Positions 27,797 to 38,894 of a stretch of 64,000 bases of DNA are shown here, one piece after another. The first letter of the stretch is position 1; each line of letters begins with the position of its first letter. A program made the position numbers and the translations under genes. The stretch is taken from the NCBI RefSeq assembly GCF_002217925.1, contig NZ_BCMF01000007.1, positions 62,001 through 126,000 of the forward strand, given 5' to 3'. The stretch comes from Secundilactobacillus mixtipabuli. GTDB lineage: Bacteria; Bacillota; Bacilli; Lactobacillales; Lactobacillaceae. The notes under the pieces were generated by a model. It was not told the DNA's origin. It did no database searches and saw nothing but the letters and a program-made list of their open reading frames with translations.

Positions 27797-29149
27797 TTAA
27801 TAAGCTTTAAAGCGTAAACCCTTGGGAAAGAAATTTTTGACGGTATGATTGACTACTTTGCCAAAGGCAACGGGCTGGCCATTGCAAATCAGTCGGACCC
27901 ACCCTTTTTTAATCGGTAGATCGTCACTGGTGAACGTATCACCATGGACCACTTGTTTCCAATCAGTCTCGGAAATTGCGGTCTCAAACTTAAACTGACC
28001 AGGTTGTAACGCCAAAGCCAGCGCGTAACTCGGTTCAAAACGATTCTTTTTAAAGGTCCCAAGGTGTAAACCTGGTCGAACAACTTTTAATTTTCGTAAA
28101 GATGGTGTGCCTTCTGGCATCAAATAAAGCTGATCGCCAAATGCCATTAACTGATGCGAATCGACTTTAAAATTAAGGTAGTCAGCAGCAAAATCCTCGA
28201 ACAGATGGGATTGATTCCGCGACACATTCGATGCTTGTCGATGCGACTTCTTGGTGTCACTAATGGGGTCAGTCAGTTTTAACTTGGCAACGAAATGACC
28301 CTCGCCTCTCATCAAATGTGGGAATAAGCGAGCGGCACCTTTCAAACTGGGATCGCCATTTCCCCACTCTGGCTTGGCATCAATAATACCAGCCGGCTTT
28401 TCAATCGGAACAACTTCAAACTGCGGATAAGTCTCCAGCAGCCACGAGATAATTTGTTCGTCCTCTTCTGGCGCGAACGTACAGGTCGAGTAAACAAGTT
28501 CACCACCGGGTTTAATTGTTTTCACTGCTTCTGTCAGAATTTCGCGTTGCCGTTTGGCACAGGCAGCAGGATAATCCGTTGACCAATAGCTAACTGCGTC
28601 AGGATCCTTACGGAACATGCCTTCTCCTGAGCACGGCGCATCGACCAGCACTTGATCAAAAAAGGCCGGGAAGGTTTTCGCAATCGAAGTTGGGTTTTCG
28701 TTGAGTACTAACGTGTTGCTTAAACCAAAACGTTCCGTGTTTTCGGCTAAAACTTTTGCTCTTTTTGGCATAATTTCATTACTGACAAGTAACCCGGTTT
28801 GTTGTAAAAAGCTGCTCAGGTGCGTTGTTTTGCCGCCTGGGGCTGCAGATAGATCCAGCACCCGCATGCCGGCACTAGGATGGGCAACTTCGCCCACAAA
28901 CATGGCACTGGGTTCCTGGCTGTACACAGCGCCACTTTGATGATCCAAACTGTGGCCGCTAACTTTTCCATAATAGCCCCACTCGGTATAAGGCACTGGA
29001 TCGGATAAATCTAGGTCATCTGGTACCGGACGCATTGGGTTGATTCGGAAACCACTGTTTTCTGGTTGATTGAAACTGGCGAAGAAGGCGGCTGCTTCGT
29101 CACCAAGTAAATGCTGATATTTTGTTTTAAAAGCTGCAGGTAATTCCAT
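27797..29149 (-). CDS. rsmF: RsmF-type 16S rRNA m5C methyltransferase (NOP2/Sun family)
   Basis: 450 aa. SAM-binding VLDLSAAPGGKTTHL, the catalytic cysteines in VDAPCSGEGMFRK and VYSTCTFAPEEDE, and a C-terminal PUA-like extension (GWVRLICNGQPVAFGK) fit the RsmF/YebU group. It methylates cytosine C5 in small-subunit rRNA. ATG 29149 is chosen for AAAGGG upstream. It appears monocistronic. Confidence 0.92.
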   Translation of the reverse strand: MELPAAFKTKYQHLLGDEAAAFFASFNQPENSGFRINPMRPVPDDLDLSDPVPYTEWGYYGKVSGHSLDHQSGAVYSQEPSAMFVGEVAHPSAGMRVLDLSAAPGGKTTHLSSFLQQTGLLVSNEIMPKRAKVLAENTERFGLSNTLVLNENPTSIAKTFPAFFDQVLVDAPCSGEGMFRKDPDAVSYWSTDYPAACAKRQREILTEAVKTIKPGGELVYSTCTFAPEEDEQIISWLLETYPQFEVVPIEKPAGIIDAKPEWGNGDPSLKGAARLFPHLMRGEGHFVAKLKLTDPISDTKKSHRQASNVSRNQSHLFEDFAADYLNFKVDSHQLMAFGDQLYLMPEGTPSLRKLKVVRPGLHLGTFKKNRFEPSYALALALQPGQFKFETAISETDWKQVVHGDTFTSDDLPIKKGWVRLICNGQPVAFGKVVNHTVKNFFPKGLRFKAY

Positions 29150-29333
29150 ATCTATCCCTTTCATTACACAAAAATTCTCTGAAAGCAGTATACCTTTTCA
29201 CGGCTTCACGGTCAATCTGAATCACTTGGGGTGTTTTAAATCAACTAGGAGCAATCGAATACAGACAAATTTGCTCTTAGCCCATTAACTGTGTTAGATT
29301 TAATCTATTATCTTCAGAAACGGATGTGTAATA

Positions 29334-30143
29334 TTGACTCGAAAATTAATCGCCCTGGACTTAGACGGGACAACGTTAAATAATGAAGCAACCCTCTCTA
29401 AAAAAACGGTTGCTACTCTCAAATCAGCTGTAAAGGCTGGCCATGTCGTTAGTATTGTAACTGGCCGACCTAATCGCCTTTCTCAGGGCTACTATGATCA
29501 ATTAGGACTCACCTCACCCATGATCAACTTTAATGGCAGTTTAGGCCATATGCCGCATAAGCACTGGCAAGATGAGTATCAATACACCTTTGACCGCGAC
29601 ATTGTGCTGGACCTACTAAAGCACCAGCAGGAATTCAACATTCAACTGATTGCGGCGGAAGGTAAACATTTATTTCTTGCACATCAGACAGCTGCCACAC
29701 AAGTGGGCTTTTTCCCAACCGTTCTCACTCACGACCAGCAGCTTTCCCCTGCCACTTTAACTCAAAATCCGACGAGTATGACCATTGCCGTAGACCGTCC
29801 GCTGCAAAAACGCCTTCAAGCCTATATTGAAAACCGTTTTGGCAGTTCTGTGGACGTTGCACCTTGGGGTGGCCCCAATAGCGTCCTAGAAGTTTGTGCT
29901 AAGGGCGTGCAAAAAGCTGTTGGTGTTGAACGGTTAGCCAATTATTACCACATTGATCAGCAAAACGTGATTGCTTTTGGTGATGAACATAATGATAAGG
30001 AAATGATTGAATACGCGGGTCGAGGCGTCGCAATGAGCAATGCTACTGACCAACTAAAAGCCATTGCTGACGATGTCACTCAATTAAATAATGATCAGGA
30101 CGGCATGGCTGAGTATCTGTCAAAAGCCTTGAAGTTAGCTTAA
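29334..30143 (+). CDS. Cof-type HAD-IIB phosphatase
   Basis: 269 aa. Motif I ALDLDGTTLNN with nucleophile Asp, motif II IVTGRPNRLS, a Lys in AKGVQKAVGVERL and motif IV FGDEHNDKEMI, with the type IIB cap in between. The substrates of this family are sugar phosphates or flavin-type phosphates and cannot be specified. The start is TTG at 29334; the ribosome binding site is weak (AGAAACGGATG) and no better in-frame start exists. A terminator follows. Confidence 0.92.
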   Translation: MTRKLIALDLDGTTLNNEATLSKKTVATLKSAVKAGHVVSIVTGRPNRLSQGYYDQLGLTSPMINFNGSLGHMPHKHWQDEYQYTFDRDIVLDLLKHQQEFNIQLIAAEGKHLFLAHQTAATQVGFFPTVLTHDQQLSPATLTQNPTSMTIAVDRPLQKRLQAYIENRFGSSVDVAPWGGPNSVLEVCAKGVQKAVGVERLANYYHIDQQNVIAFGDEHNDKEMIEYAGRGVAMSNATDQLKAIADDVTQLNNDQDGMAEYLSKALKLA

Positions 30144-30159
30144 TGGAAAAGTACCAAAA

Positions 30160-30197
30160 ATAGCCTAGCACGACCTTAAACAGTCGTGCTAGGCTAT
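30160..30197. terminator. Terminator hairpin, convergent genes
   Basis: Perfect 15-bp stem ATAGCCTAGCACGAC / GTCGTGCTAGGCTAT between the HAD gene and the helveticin-like gene, with A/T-rich flanks on both sides. Confidence 0.88.
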
Positions 30198-30212
30198 CAA
30201 TTTTAAAAATGA

Positions 30213-31118
30213 TTATTGTTGATCCCAGCGACTTTTTTCAACCCGCTGAATCGTATTAACGCTTGTGCCATCAGGCTTAGTCTGCGATTGACAGAAATAA
30301 ACGTCATCACCAAAAAGAGCGATGCCAGTTAGCTGAGTATCCACCGGCAGATCATCAATTGTTTGATCGTGAAAGCCATTTTTTAAGAGCCAAAAGCCCT
30401 TGCCAATCGCATGTTCCTGTCCATGACTTTTAGTGGCATAAATTGCCCGGCCATTTGAAAATGCGATGCTTTGGATACTGCCGATCGTTGCTGGGTCAAG
30501 TTGTTTTGCAGTTGGTTTAAATGATTGGAAAACCGCTGCCATCACGCGTAAATCGCCAGCGGGGATTGTTGATTCACCCTGTTCAACCAGTTGCCAAATC
30601 AACTTGCTGATCTGCTGGACATTATAAACGGTCCCTTGCAAGTGTTGGGCACGATCCAGCACCATCACAGCAAGTTCAGCGTGGTCACTAGATAATGCTG
30701 AAACCGCACCAATAACCGGTTGTGGTAATGGTGTTCCCGTGATGTTAGCACTTTCTAAGTGAGTTATTTTGAAAATTGCGGGCTGACCACTGAGAGAATC
30801 AGTGTCAAAAGTGAGGTGCCACAGCTCCGGAGCCTCCACTTGGCCGTTAGCGTCAGTTGGCTGGCCACAGACAACTAAAATCAGTTTGGGTGTGGTTTGA
30901 ATCAGTGATAAACTATGCACGTTAACGATTTTCTGCAACGTGATTGTTTCAGCAGTAGTGCTGGCCACCGATTGAGGTTCATTCAAATCGCACTTGGTGA
31001 TGATAGTATCTTGATTAACTGTTTGAGCAACGTAGCTATTCTCTTGGTCAATACAAAAAGCGTTAACGGCCGATTGGTTGGCCAATCCTTTAAATTCATA
31101 AGCTAAAGCTGACTTCAT
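30213..31118 (-). CDS. Putative helveticin J-like protein (class III bacteriocin family)
   Basis: 301 aa with no signal peptide or membrane helix. Repeating beta-strand blocks suggest a propeller. By memory of the family, GSIQSIAFSNGRAIYATKSHG resembles the SIQG..NIYISSQK segment of helveticin J, and ALSSDHAELAVMVLD followed by GTVYNVQQISKLI resembles its AEAAVSPD..FTIYNLDTI region. Helveticin J is a heat-labile bacteriolytic protein, also without a signal peptide. The match is partial, so another beta-propeller protein is possible. GGGAG precedes the ATG; TATAAT lies at 31192-31187. It is divergent from the phosphoesterase gene. Confidence 0.5.
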   Translation of the reverse strand: MKSALAYEFKGLANQSAVNAFCIDQENSYVAQTVNQDTIITKCDLNEPQSVASTTAETITLQKIVNVHSLSLIQTTPKLILVVCGQPTDANGQVEAPELWHLTFDTDSLSGQPAIFKITHLESANITGTPLPQPVIGAVSALSSDHAELAVMVLDRAQHLQGTVYNVQQISKLIWQLVEQGESTIPAGDLRVMAAVFQSFKPTAKQLDPATIGSIQSIAFSNGRAIYATKSHGQEHAIGKGFWLLKNGFHDQTIDDLPVDTQLTGIALFGDDVYFCQSQTKPDGTSVNTIQRVEKSRWDQQ

Positions 31119-31224
31119 TAAAAAACTCCCTTTTCATTGTCGATAATGATCTTTTAAACAGTCATATCAACATGATCAATAAGTTGATTATACCATAAGA
31201 AAAAAACAGACGGTGGTGATAAAA

Positions 31225-33345
31225 ATGAAACGCACAACCCAATCCTTAGTTGACCACATGGTGGACGGCCAACTTTTCAATCAGTCAGGGACCTTTACGC
31301 CTAGCCACTTTTTAGTTAGCCGGAAACAGCCCACCAGAATAAGTCCTCGAATTCAAATTTACGCAGCCAAGCGGTCCATTGCCTATCAAGGAAAACTAAA
31401 GAGTGACGGTCTTTTCTGGCTGAAGATCGAGAATGGCTATCTTTGCGTCGCCAACAGTAAGAAACGACTGTACGGACACGATTCCAATTCAAATTGGGGC
31501 GTTAACGCCCCCGGCCCAGCAACAAACATTAACCGATCAGTCACAAGCAAAATCAGCAGGTCCCAACAGACTTTTGTTGCTGCTGAACCTCTTTTATTTA
31601 GAACGGTAGCTGAATGGACTGCAACCTCAAAAAGAAGCAATATGCTATCTACAGGAGATATGATTGTATATAGCAATATTTTGAAAGCAAAGGGAATGCT
31701 CTACGTTCAAACTAGCCAAGGCTTTTTGCCCTACCGCGATTGCAAATCAGGTAAGCGGTATGGCGTTCTTTCAAATGCCGCTTTAGCAAACTCGCTTGAA
31801 TTTCATCCCAAACCCTCTCCAAGTTACCAAATGAACGGTCAATTTTGTTTCAGCCGTCGATCGGTTAACGTTTACCAACGTCCTGACTTGACTTCTTACG
31901 TCATTGACAGATTGCCGAAAAAAGCCGTTGTCGCTTACACTGGTAAACTAGTCGATAAACATCGCGGTTGGCTGCAACTTAATCAGCATGGTCAACCTCG
32001 ATACATTCCCTTCATGACACGCTATCCAAATTATGAACATTACTTTGGCTATGAAGTAACGGGTTCTAAAAGCGTTACCCGCTTGGTTGAACCGTGGACT
32101 TTTGATCGGGCTAATAAGCCCATTTCGCTTACACCGACTAAATTAGAACAAGCCGCCCTCAAACAAGTTACGCAACAACTTCAGCAGGTGCGACAGCCTG
32201 ATTCAATTGTGATTGGGCTAATTAACGATACGCACTATGATGCTCATCAATCACTCGCTAGTCAGCGTCCGTTAAGTGATCTTCTCATGATTAGCCAGCT
32301 GGCAGCTACCCACCATTTTGATGGTTTGGTGGTGAATGGTGACCTGGTAGATGGTAATCAGACACTAAATCGAACCATTATTGATACTGGTGATGCCGTT
32401 TCTGCTCTAAAGGAAGCGTCTATCCCCACTTTTATTACCCAAGGAAATCATGATGATAATTCTGGCTTTGCCCGTTACTTGAACGGTTATCGAACTGAAC
32501 AGGTGCTAACAGAAAAAACAGCGGCTAATCTGCGTCAACAGTTTAATATTCACTGGTTGGCTGAACAGCATCACTTCTATGGCAAATACAAGGTGCCTGG
32601 TACGGCTTTGAGCCTAATCATGCTCAATACCTTTGATATCCGTGATTCTAGCTCAGACACGTATTTTGACCGTGATTACATTGACCAGCCAAATGGGATT
32701 CATTGGACCGGTATTCTGCAAAATATTCGTCACAGCCGCTCTCGAATTGAACGCACTCAAGCAACTTGGCTTTCCCAAACTTTAAACCAGCTCAAACCAG
32801 ACGAGCAAGCGATTGTCTTCACTCACGATTCAATTCGTTCCGCAATCGATAAACAAGCTGTTCAGTCATTTTGGACTTATGACTGGTTCGCTAATAATCA
32901 ACAAGGTTATTATGCCAGCGTTTATAACAGTTTGATCAAGCATCGACAACAAATCGTTGCCGTCATGTCCGGGCATACGCACGTTGATGACTGGTCAACC
33001 CAGGATGGCATTAACTGGATCACCACCACCAGTGATATCACGGATCGGCGAAAAACAAGCCGCTTTGATAGTCACGCGCTGGGTGCTTGGGATGTTTTAG
33101 TCATCAACCCTAAACAACGACAATTATTTCGGCTGCGTTATGGCTGGCATGATCGTGCTGGCCGAATCAGAAATTGGCAATACCGATTGTTTGGTGATGG
33201 TACCGACACAAACCATCGCTCATTAAAAGCTATTTTTAAACTGACTGAAATACAACCGCTAACGGGTAATGCGTTATATTACCAGAATCAAAATAAACAG
33301 GTTGATCAGATCTGGCGCGGCTTCCGCGGTTACTTCAACTATTAG
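31225..33345 (+). CDS. SH3-repeat protein with C-terminal calcineurin-like metallophosphoesterase
   Basis: About 706 aa. Three bacterial SH3-like repeats occupy about residues 40-100, 120-185 and 205-265. Each has the pattern VYxxP..+..GWLxV, for example VNVYQRPDL and GMLYVQTSQGFLPY. A metallophosphoesterase domain runs from about 335 to 640 with all metal motifs: NDTHYD, NGDLVDG, GNHDD, THDS and SGHTHVDD. SH3 repeats usually bind cell wall, yet the N-terminus (MKRTTQSLVDHMVDG) has no signal peptide or anchor. The substrate is unknown. ATG 31225 has GGTGGTGAT upstream. Confidence 0.8.
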   Translation: MKRTTQSLVDHMVDGQLFNQSGTFTPSHFLVSRKQPTRISPRIQIYAAKRSIAYQGKLKSDGLFWLKIENGYLCVANSKKRLYGHDSNSNWGVNAPGPATNINRSVTSKISRSQQTFVAAEPLLFRTVAEWTATSKRSNMLSTGDMIVYSNILKAKGMLYVQTSQGFLPYRDCKSGKRYGVLSNAALANSLEFHPKPSPSYQMNGQFCFSRRSVNVYQRPDLTSYVIDRLPKKAVVAYTGKLVDKHRGWLQLNQHGQPRYIPFMTRYPNYEHYFGYEVTGSKSVTRLVEPWTFDRANKPISLTPTKLEQAALKQVTQQLQQVRQPDSIVIGLINDTHYDAHQSLASQRPLSDLLMISQLAATHHFDGLVVNGDLVDGNQTLNRTIIDTGDAVSALKEASIPTFITQGNHDDNSGFARYLNGYRTEQVLTEKTAANLRQQFNIHWLAEQHHFYGKYKVPGTALSLIMLNTFDIRDSSSDTYFDRDYIDQPNGIHWTGILQNIRHSRSRIERTQATWLSQTLNQLKPDEQAIVFTHDSIRSAIDKQAVQSFWTYDWFANNQQGYYASVYNSLIKHRQQIVAVMSGHTHVDDWSTQDGINWITTTSDITDRRKTSRFDSHALGAWDVLVINPKQRQLFRLRYGWHDRAGRIRNWQYRLFGDGTDTNHRSLKAIFKLTEIQPLTGNALYYQNQNKQVDQIWRGFRGYFNY

Positions 33346-33464
33346 AGGCTGTGCCATAAGCCTGTCACGACCAGCATTTAATTTAATTGCTTGCCACACA
33401 CATTCTAAAATCGGCTTTAATCCATTTTTCACAGCTCAGATTCCGACCACATTTAAGACAAATT

Positions 33465-33498
33465 AACCCCATCCTGACAAAAACATCAGGACGGGGTT
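33465..33498. terminator. Terminator between phosphoesterase and glpK
   Basis: AACCCCATCCTGA / TCAGGACGGGGTT stem with T-rich flanks, lying between two convergent genes. Confidence 0.85.
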
Positions 33499-33513
33499 TT
33501 ATTTGTCTTAAAT

Positions 33514-35043
<1,530 letters not shown>

Positions 35044-35073
35044 TTACGTTCTCAAGTTAGTTAATCACTCTAT

Positions 35074-35102
35074 AGTATACCTAAGAACGATAAAATAGCC
35101 AA
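35074..35102 (-). promoter_or_regulatory. glpK promoter
   Basis: Minus-strand TTGGCT (35102-35097), 17-bp spacer and TATACT (35079-35074), about 50 bp upstream of the glpK ATG. Confidence 0.6.
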
Positions 35103-35136
35103 CTAAATTTGTTTAAAAAAGCATTCACATCAGCGC

Positions 35137-35150
35137 TGTAATCGGTTACA
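35137..35150. promoter_or_regulatory. cre site (CcpA operator) upstream of glpK
   Basis: TGTAATCGGTTACA fits the catabolite responsive element consensus TGWAANCGNTNWCA at every position. It lies about 35 bp upstream of the glpK -35 box and just after the tautomerase terminator. Confidence 0.75.
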
Positions 35151-35160
35151 TAGACAATTC

Positions 35161-35191
35161 AAAAAAAGTGAGCGAAATCGCGCTCACCTTT
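35161..35191 (-). terminator. Terminator of the tautomerase gene
   Basis: GTGAGCG / CGCTCAC stem, followed on the minus strand by seven T residues, directly after the stop at 35197. Confidence 0.85.
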
Positions 35192-35196
35192 AATCA

Positions 35197-35385
35197 TTAC
35201 TTTTCGTCGCTCTTAAGAACGCCACCAACACTGTAACGGTTCTTTGCCATTTCTTTCAAAATAACGTGAACGTGTTCAGCAGGTGCACCCGTGTTCTTGG
35301 TAACAGCATCAGTAACGTCTTTAACTAAGTTCTTAAGCTGTTCTTGTGAACGGCCTTCAATTAAGTCAATATTTACGATTGGCAT
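35197..35385 (-). CDS. 4-oxalocrotonate tautomerase family enzyme
   Basis: 62 aa, the usual length. [16 protein letters not shown] supplies the catalytic N-terminal Pro exposed after Met removal, and [11 protein letters not shown] matches the family helix. A tautomerase superfamily subunit that oligomerises; its natural substrate in lactobacilli is unknown. GGGAGG precedes the ATG. It has its own terminator. Confidence 0.93.
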   Translation of the reverse strand: MPIVNIDLIEGRSQEQLKNLVKDVTDAVTKNTGAPAEHVHVILKEMAKNRYSVGGVLKSDEK

Positions 35386-35449
35386 AGTAGTGCCTCCCTT
35401 GTATAGAATGATAAAAGTATACCTTGTTTCAGAATTTCAGGCAAGTTCT

Positions 35450-36340
35450 CTAAGATTGCGCCTGTTTAAATTTTAGCTGCTCGGTTTCGTCGTAGAAGTT
35501 ACCTTCAATATCCACCGTGCTGACTAAGTTAACAAACGAACCAGGATCGACGGTTTTGACAACGTGCTCTAATTCATAGAGTTCGTAGCGGGAAATGACC
35601 ACCATCAAAACAGCACCTGGACGACGTTTGTAAGCCCCTTGCGCAGGCAGGATCGTCACACCGCGAATCAGCGTATTGTTTAAGCCTTCAATGACTTCAT
35701 CTGGTTTAGTCGTCACAATAAACGCCGTCAACTTTTGGTGCCGGGTATGAATCGCGTCCACTACCCGTGACATCCCATACAGCGAGATAATCGTATACAT
35801 GGCGTTTTCCCAGCCGACCAACGCCCCGGCAACTAACACAATACCTAGATTGATCACGATCATTAACGTCCCAATCGTTTTACCGGTGGTTTTTTCGAGG
35901 ATTACTGCGATAATGTCCATCCCACCCGTTGAAAAGCCATATTTAAGCGGATAAGCAACCCCCACACCAGTTAAAATGCCACCAAACAAGGCACTGAGCA
36001 GCGGATTATGCGATAACGTTTGAATGGGTAACAGGACCGCAAAAATGGACGTTAAAAATGAATCAATAAAGCTATACACGGTGAAGCCCCGGCCAATTTT
36101 TAACCAGCCCAGTAAGCCAATGGGGATGTTAAATAATAGGATCAGCCAACCGGTATTGAGGTGAAAGTGAAGCCATTTCAAGGTTAAGATTGATAGAATT
36201 TGTGAAATCCCGTTGATTCCTGCACTAAAAATGTTCCCGGGAATTAAAAAAAAGTTCAGTGCAATCGCGTTAATCAGCGCTGAACCAACGATCAACGCAC
36301 ATTTCATTGTAAAATCTTTTCGATCGATGAGTGCCTGCAT
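35450..36340 (-). CDS. YitT family membrane protein (DUF161/DUF2179)
   Basis: 296 aa. Five or six transmembrane helices with repeated G-x-S/N-G motifs (FSAGINGISQILSI, GFSTGGMDIIAVILEKTTG) are followed by a cytoplasmic DUF2179 domain (RGVTILPAQGAYKRRPGAVL). The transport function is unproven. ATG 36340 is chosen because AAAGGAC lies about 10 bp upstream; the reading to 36391 lacks a site. Confidence 0.9.
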   Translation of the reverse strand: MQALIDRKDFTMKCALIVGSALINAIALNFFLIPGNIFSAGINGISQILSILTLKWLHFHLNTGWLILLFNIPIGLLGWLKIGRGFTVYSFIDSFLTSIFAVLLPIQTLSHNPLLSALFGGILTGVGVAYPLKYGFSTGGMDIIAVILEKTTGKTIGTLMIVINLGIVLVAGALVGWENAMYTIISLYGMSRVVDAIHTRHQKLTAFIVTTKPDEVIEGLNNTLIRGVTILPAQGAYKRRPGAVLMVVISRYELYELEHVVKTVDPGSFVNLVSTVDIEGNFYDETEQLKFKQAQS

Positions 36341-36513
36341 AGATAAACGTCCTTTCAAAAATAAGTTAACTAGCTGTTTATATTTAATCATATTTTGGTT
36401 TCTTTGCCCATTTCATTTGGGCCGTTCTTTAGCTTAAGACTGGCACTATCATACCATGCTGCACCCATTTCTATGATAGAATACCCTTAGAAATCATTAT
36501 TGGAGGGATTCGC

Positions 36514-37935
36514 ATGTCACTTACACCTTATTCTGCATGTACCAGTATTTTAATTGGTAAAGCAGCCTCCGTGGACGGATCAGTCATGATCGGCCGCAAC
36601 GAGGATTCACGTCCAGCCTGGCCTAAGCACTTTATTGTGCACCCCGCTAAAACAACGGCTAACGCCCGTTTTGAATCAACGGCTAACGGCTTTAAAATGC
36701 CGTTACCTAATGACGCTTATCAATATACCGCCACCCCCGAATGGACCGATAAATACGGTGTCTTTGAGGAAGACGGGATCAATCAACTAGGCGTGGCCAT
36801 GAGTGCCACCGAAAGTACCTATGCAAATGATCGGGTCCTAGCTGCTGATCCATTAATCAAAGACGGCATTGGTGAAGAAGCCATGGTAACGGTCACTTTA
36901 CCTTACATCAAATCGGCTCGTGAGGGCGTGAAACGTCTGGGGACAATCGTTGAAAAGTACGGCACGTGTGAATCGAATGGTATTTTGTTTGCTGACAAAG
37001 AAGAAGCTTGGTACTTTGAAACGGGTTCCGGCCACTATTGGGTTGCCCAGCGGATTCCTGATGACAGTTACGCGGTCATTGCCAACCAAATGGCAATTCA
37101 AAATATTGACTTTGATGATCCAGAAAATTTCATGTGGCACCCTCATATTCAACAATTTGTGGCAGAAAATGCGTTAAATCCGCAGCGACAAGCCTTTAAT
37201 TTCCGTGAGATTTTCGGCACCAACAACCAAATGGATGCTTATTATAACCTTCCCCGAGTTTGGTACGGCCAAAAAATGTTCAATCCAAGTGTTGAACAGA
37301 CTCCCAATAGCCATCACATGCCGTTTGTGCGCCAAGCTGAAAAATGTTTATCAGTTGAAGACGCCAAAGCCTTCTTAAGCTCCCACTTTCAAGAAACACC
37401 GTATGACCCTATTGGCACTGGCAGTGTGGAAGACCGGCGTCGATTCCGGCCGGTGAGCCTCGCTACAACGCAGGAATCGCATATTCTGCAATTGCGTCAG
37501 TATGCCCAACCTGAACTTTCGGGTATCCACTGGTTAGCAATGGGAGTTGCTGCTCAAAGTGTTTACGTGCCTTTCTATGCAGGGATTAGCGATACCCCAG
37601 CTGATTACCAACGCGGACTTGGAACATACAGCCCTGATAGTGCCTACTGGGTCTTTAAGCAGGCTGGTGTGCTGGTCGACCCGCATTATAAACAATTCGG
37701 CGAGCAGCTAAAGCAAACGCAAAAAGAACTTAACCAGCAGTTTGGCCACTCTGTTCTACAGACGGATCAAAAAGCTAAACAACTTAACGGCATCGAGCTG
37801 ACGGCCCTACTCACTAAGGAAAGCACAAACAACGCTGAACTAGCCCTGAAGAAATACCGTGAACTCTCTACCAATCTCATCACCCAGGCAACCGCTTTTT
37901 CACCACTAAGCTATAAACAAGATTTGAATTTATAA
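36514..37935 (+). CDS. pepD: C69 family dipeptidase
   Basis: 473 aa. The N-terminal nucleophile family signature is clear: a short propeptide (MSLTPYSA) precedes Cys9 in CTSILIGKAASVDGS, followed by GRNEDS. Self-processing would expose Cys9. It hydrolyses dipeptides of broad sequence in the cytoplasm, part of lactic acid bacterial proteolysis. TTGGAGGGA precedes the ATG, and a terminator follows. Confidence 0.94.
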   Translation: MSLTPYSACTSILIGKAASVDGSVMIGRNEDSRPAWPKHFIVHPAKTTANARFESTANGFKMPLPNDAYQYTATPEWTDKYGVFEEDGINQLGVAMSATESTYANDRVLAADPLIKDGIGEEAMVTVTLPYIKSAREGVKRLGTIVEKYGTCESNGILFADKEEAWYFETGSGHYWVAQRIPDDSYAVIANQMAIQNIDFDDPENFMWHPHIQQFVAENALNPQRQAFNFREIFGTNNQMDAYYNLPRVWYGQKMFNPSVEQTPNSHHMPFVRQAEKCLSVEDAKAFLSSHFQETPYDPIGTGSVEDRRRFRPVSLATTQESHILQLRQYAQPELSGIHWLAMGVAAQSVYVPFYAGISDTPADYQRGLGTYSPDSAYWVFKQAGVLVDPHYKQFGEQLKQTQKELNQQFGHSVLQTDQKAKQLNGIELTALLTKESTNNAELALKKYRELSTNLITQATAFSPLSYKQDLNL

Positions 37936-37938
37936 TGT

Positions 37939-37973
37939 AAAATGACATTCACCTTAGGGCGGATGTCATTTTT
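37939..37973. terminator. Terminator of pepD
   Basis: AATGACAT / ATGTCATT stem followed by a T-run on the plus strand. Confidence 0.8.
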
Positions 37974-37990
37974 GATTGCTTGATTAAACC

Positions 37991-38311
37991 TTACCGTTGA
38001 AAGAGAAAATAGATACCCAAAACAAGAAACAGAGCAAGTTCAAACGATGCAGAAAGCCTAGATAATCGTAACTTATTAGTTCCAGTGGGTTCACCAAGCC
38101 GTTTTTGAAAGATTGAAATAACGGCACTCAGGCCCCACTGAACGATGATAATGGCTAACATGGCCAGCAAAAGTCTGCCCGTCAGAAGTTGAAAGTTTGA
38201 ATCGACAATTCTAATTAAGAGCACCACTAACGCAACAATGGCACTGCCCTGAACGACTAACTGCGTGCCGAAGAGCCGGCGTTGCTGCGGTGTAAAATGA
38301 TCATCAGTCAT
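37991..38311 (-). CDS. Small hypothetical membrane protein
   Basis: 106 aa, not recognised. It has three predicted hydrophobic helices (LVVQGSAIVALVVLLIRIV, LLLAMLAIIIVQWGLSAVI, LALFLVLGIYFLF) separated by charged loops. ATG 38311 has AAAGAAGTGA upstream; 38329 is the alternative. It lies between pepD (convergent) and rplS. No function can be assigned. Confidence 0.65.
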   Translation of the reverse strand: MTDDHFTPQQRRLFGTQLVVQGSAIVALVVLLIRIVDSNFQLLTGRLLLAMLAIIIVQWGLSAVISIFQKRLGEPTGTNKLRLSRLSASFELALFLVLGIYFLFQR

Positions 38312-38391
38312 TTCAGTCACTTCTTTCATCCAAATCTGTTAACTTCAGAATACAAGTTCAAGCCATAGAACTCAAGTTTTTCAAACCAGAC

Positions 38392-38434
38392 AAAAAGCGT
38401 TCAAGTCAGCAATCTGCCCACTTGAACGCTTTTT
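38392..38434 (-). terminator. Terminator of rplS
   Basis: AAAAAGCGTTCAAGT / ACTTGAACGCTTTTT stem just after the rplS stop. Confidence 0.92.
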
Positions 38435-38450
38435 AAACAGAAACGGTCGA

Positions 38451-38813
38451 CTATTTACGAGGACGACGAGCTTCTGGGATACGAGCTGCCTTACCATGTA
38501 ATGCACGGATGTAGTAAAGCTTAGCACGACGAACACGGCCGTAACGTACAACTTCTACTTGAGCAACACGTGGTGAGTGAACAGGGAAAGTCCGTTCAAC
38601 ACCCACACCGTTAGAAATCTTACGAACAGTATACATTGCTTGGATACCAGTACCGCGACGTTTGATCACGACACCTTCAAACAATTGGATACGTTCACGA
38701 GTTCCTTCAACAACCTTGGCGTGAACACGGATAGTGTCACCAGGGCGGAAGTCAGGAATATCGGTCCGTAATTGGTCCTTGTTGATCTTTTCGATTAATT
38801 GGTTTTGTCGCAT
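38451..38813 (-). CDS. rplS: 50S ribosomal protein L19
   Basis: 120 aa. [32 protein letters not shown] and the C-terminal [18 protein letters not shown] are the L19 signature. It sits at the 30S-50S interface. ATG 38813 has GAAGGAGAG upstream. It is downstream of trmD with its own promoter. Confidence 0.97.
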   Translation of the reverse strand: MRQNQLIEKINKDQLRTDIPDFRPGDTIRVHAKVVEGTRERIQLFEGVVIKRRGTGIQAMYTVRKISNGVGVERTFPVHSPRVAQVEVVRYGRVRRAKLYYIRALHGKAARIPEARRPRK

Positions 38814-38894
38814 GTTGTTTCTCTCCTTCAATCAACATTCATACTCGATCTCGACAGCGGAATATTGTTAATTGTGGCTAAACAGCCAATTACT

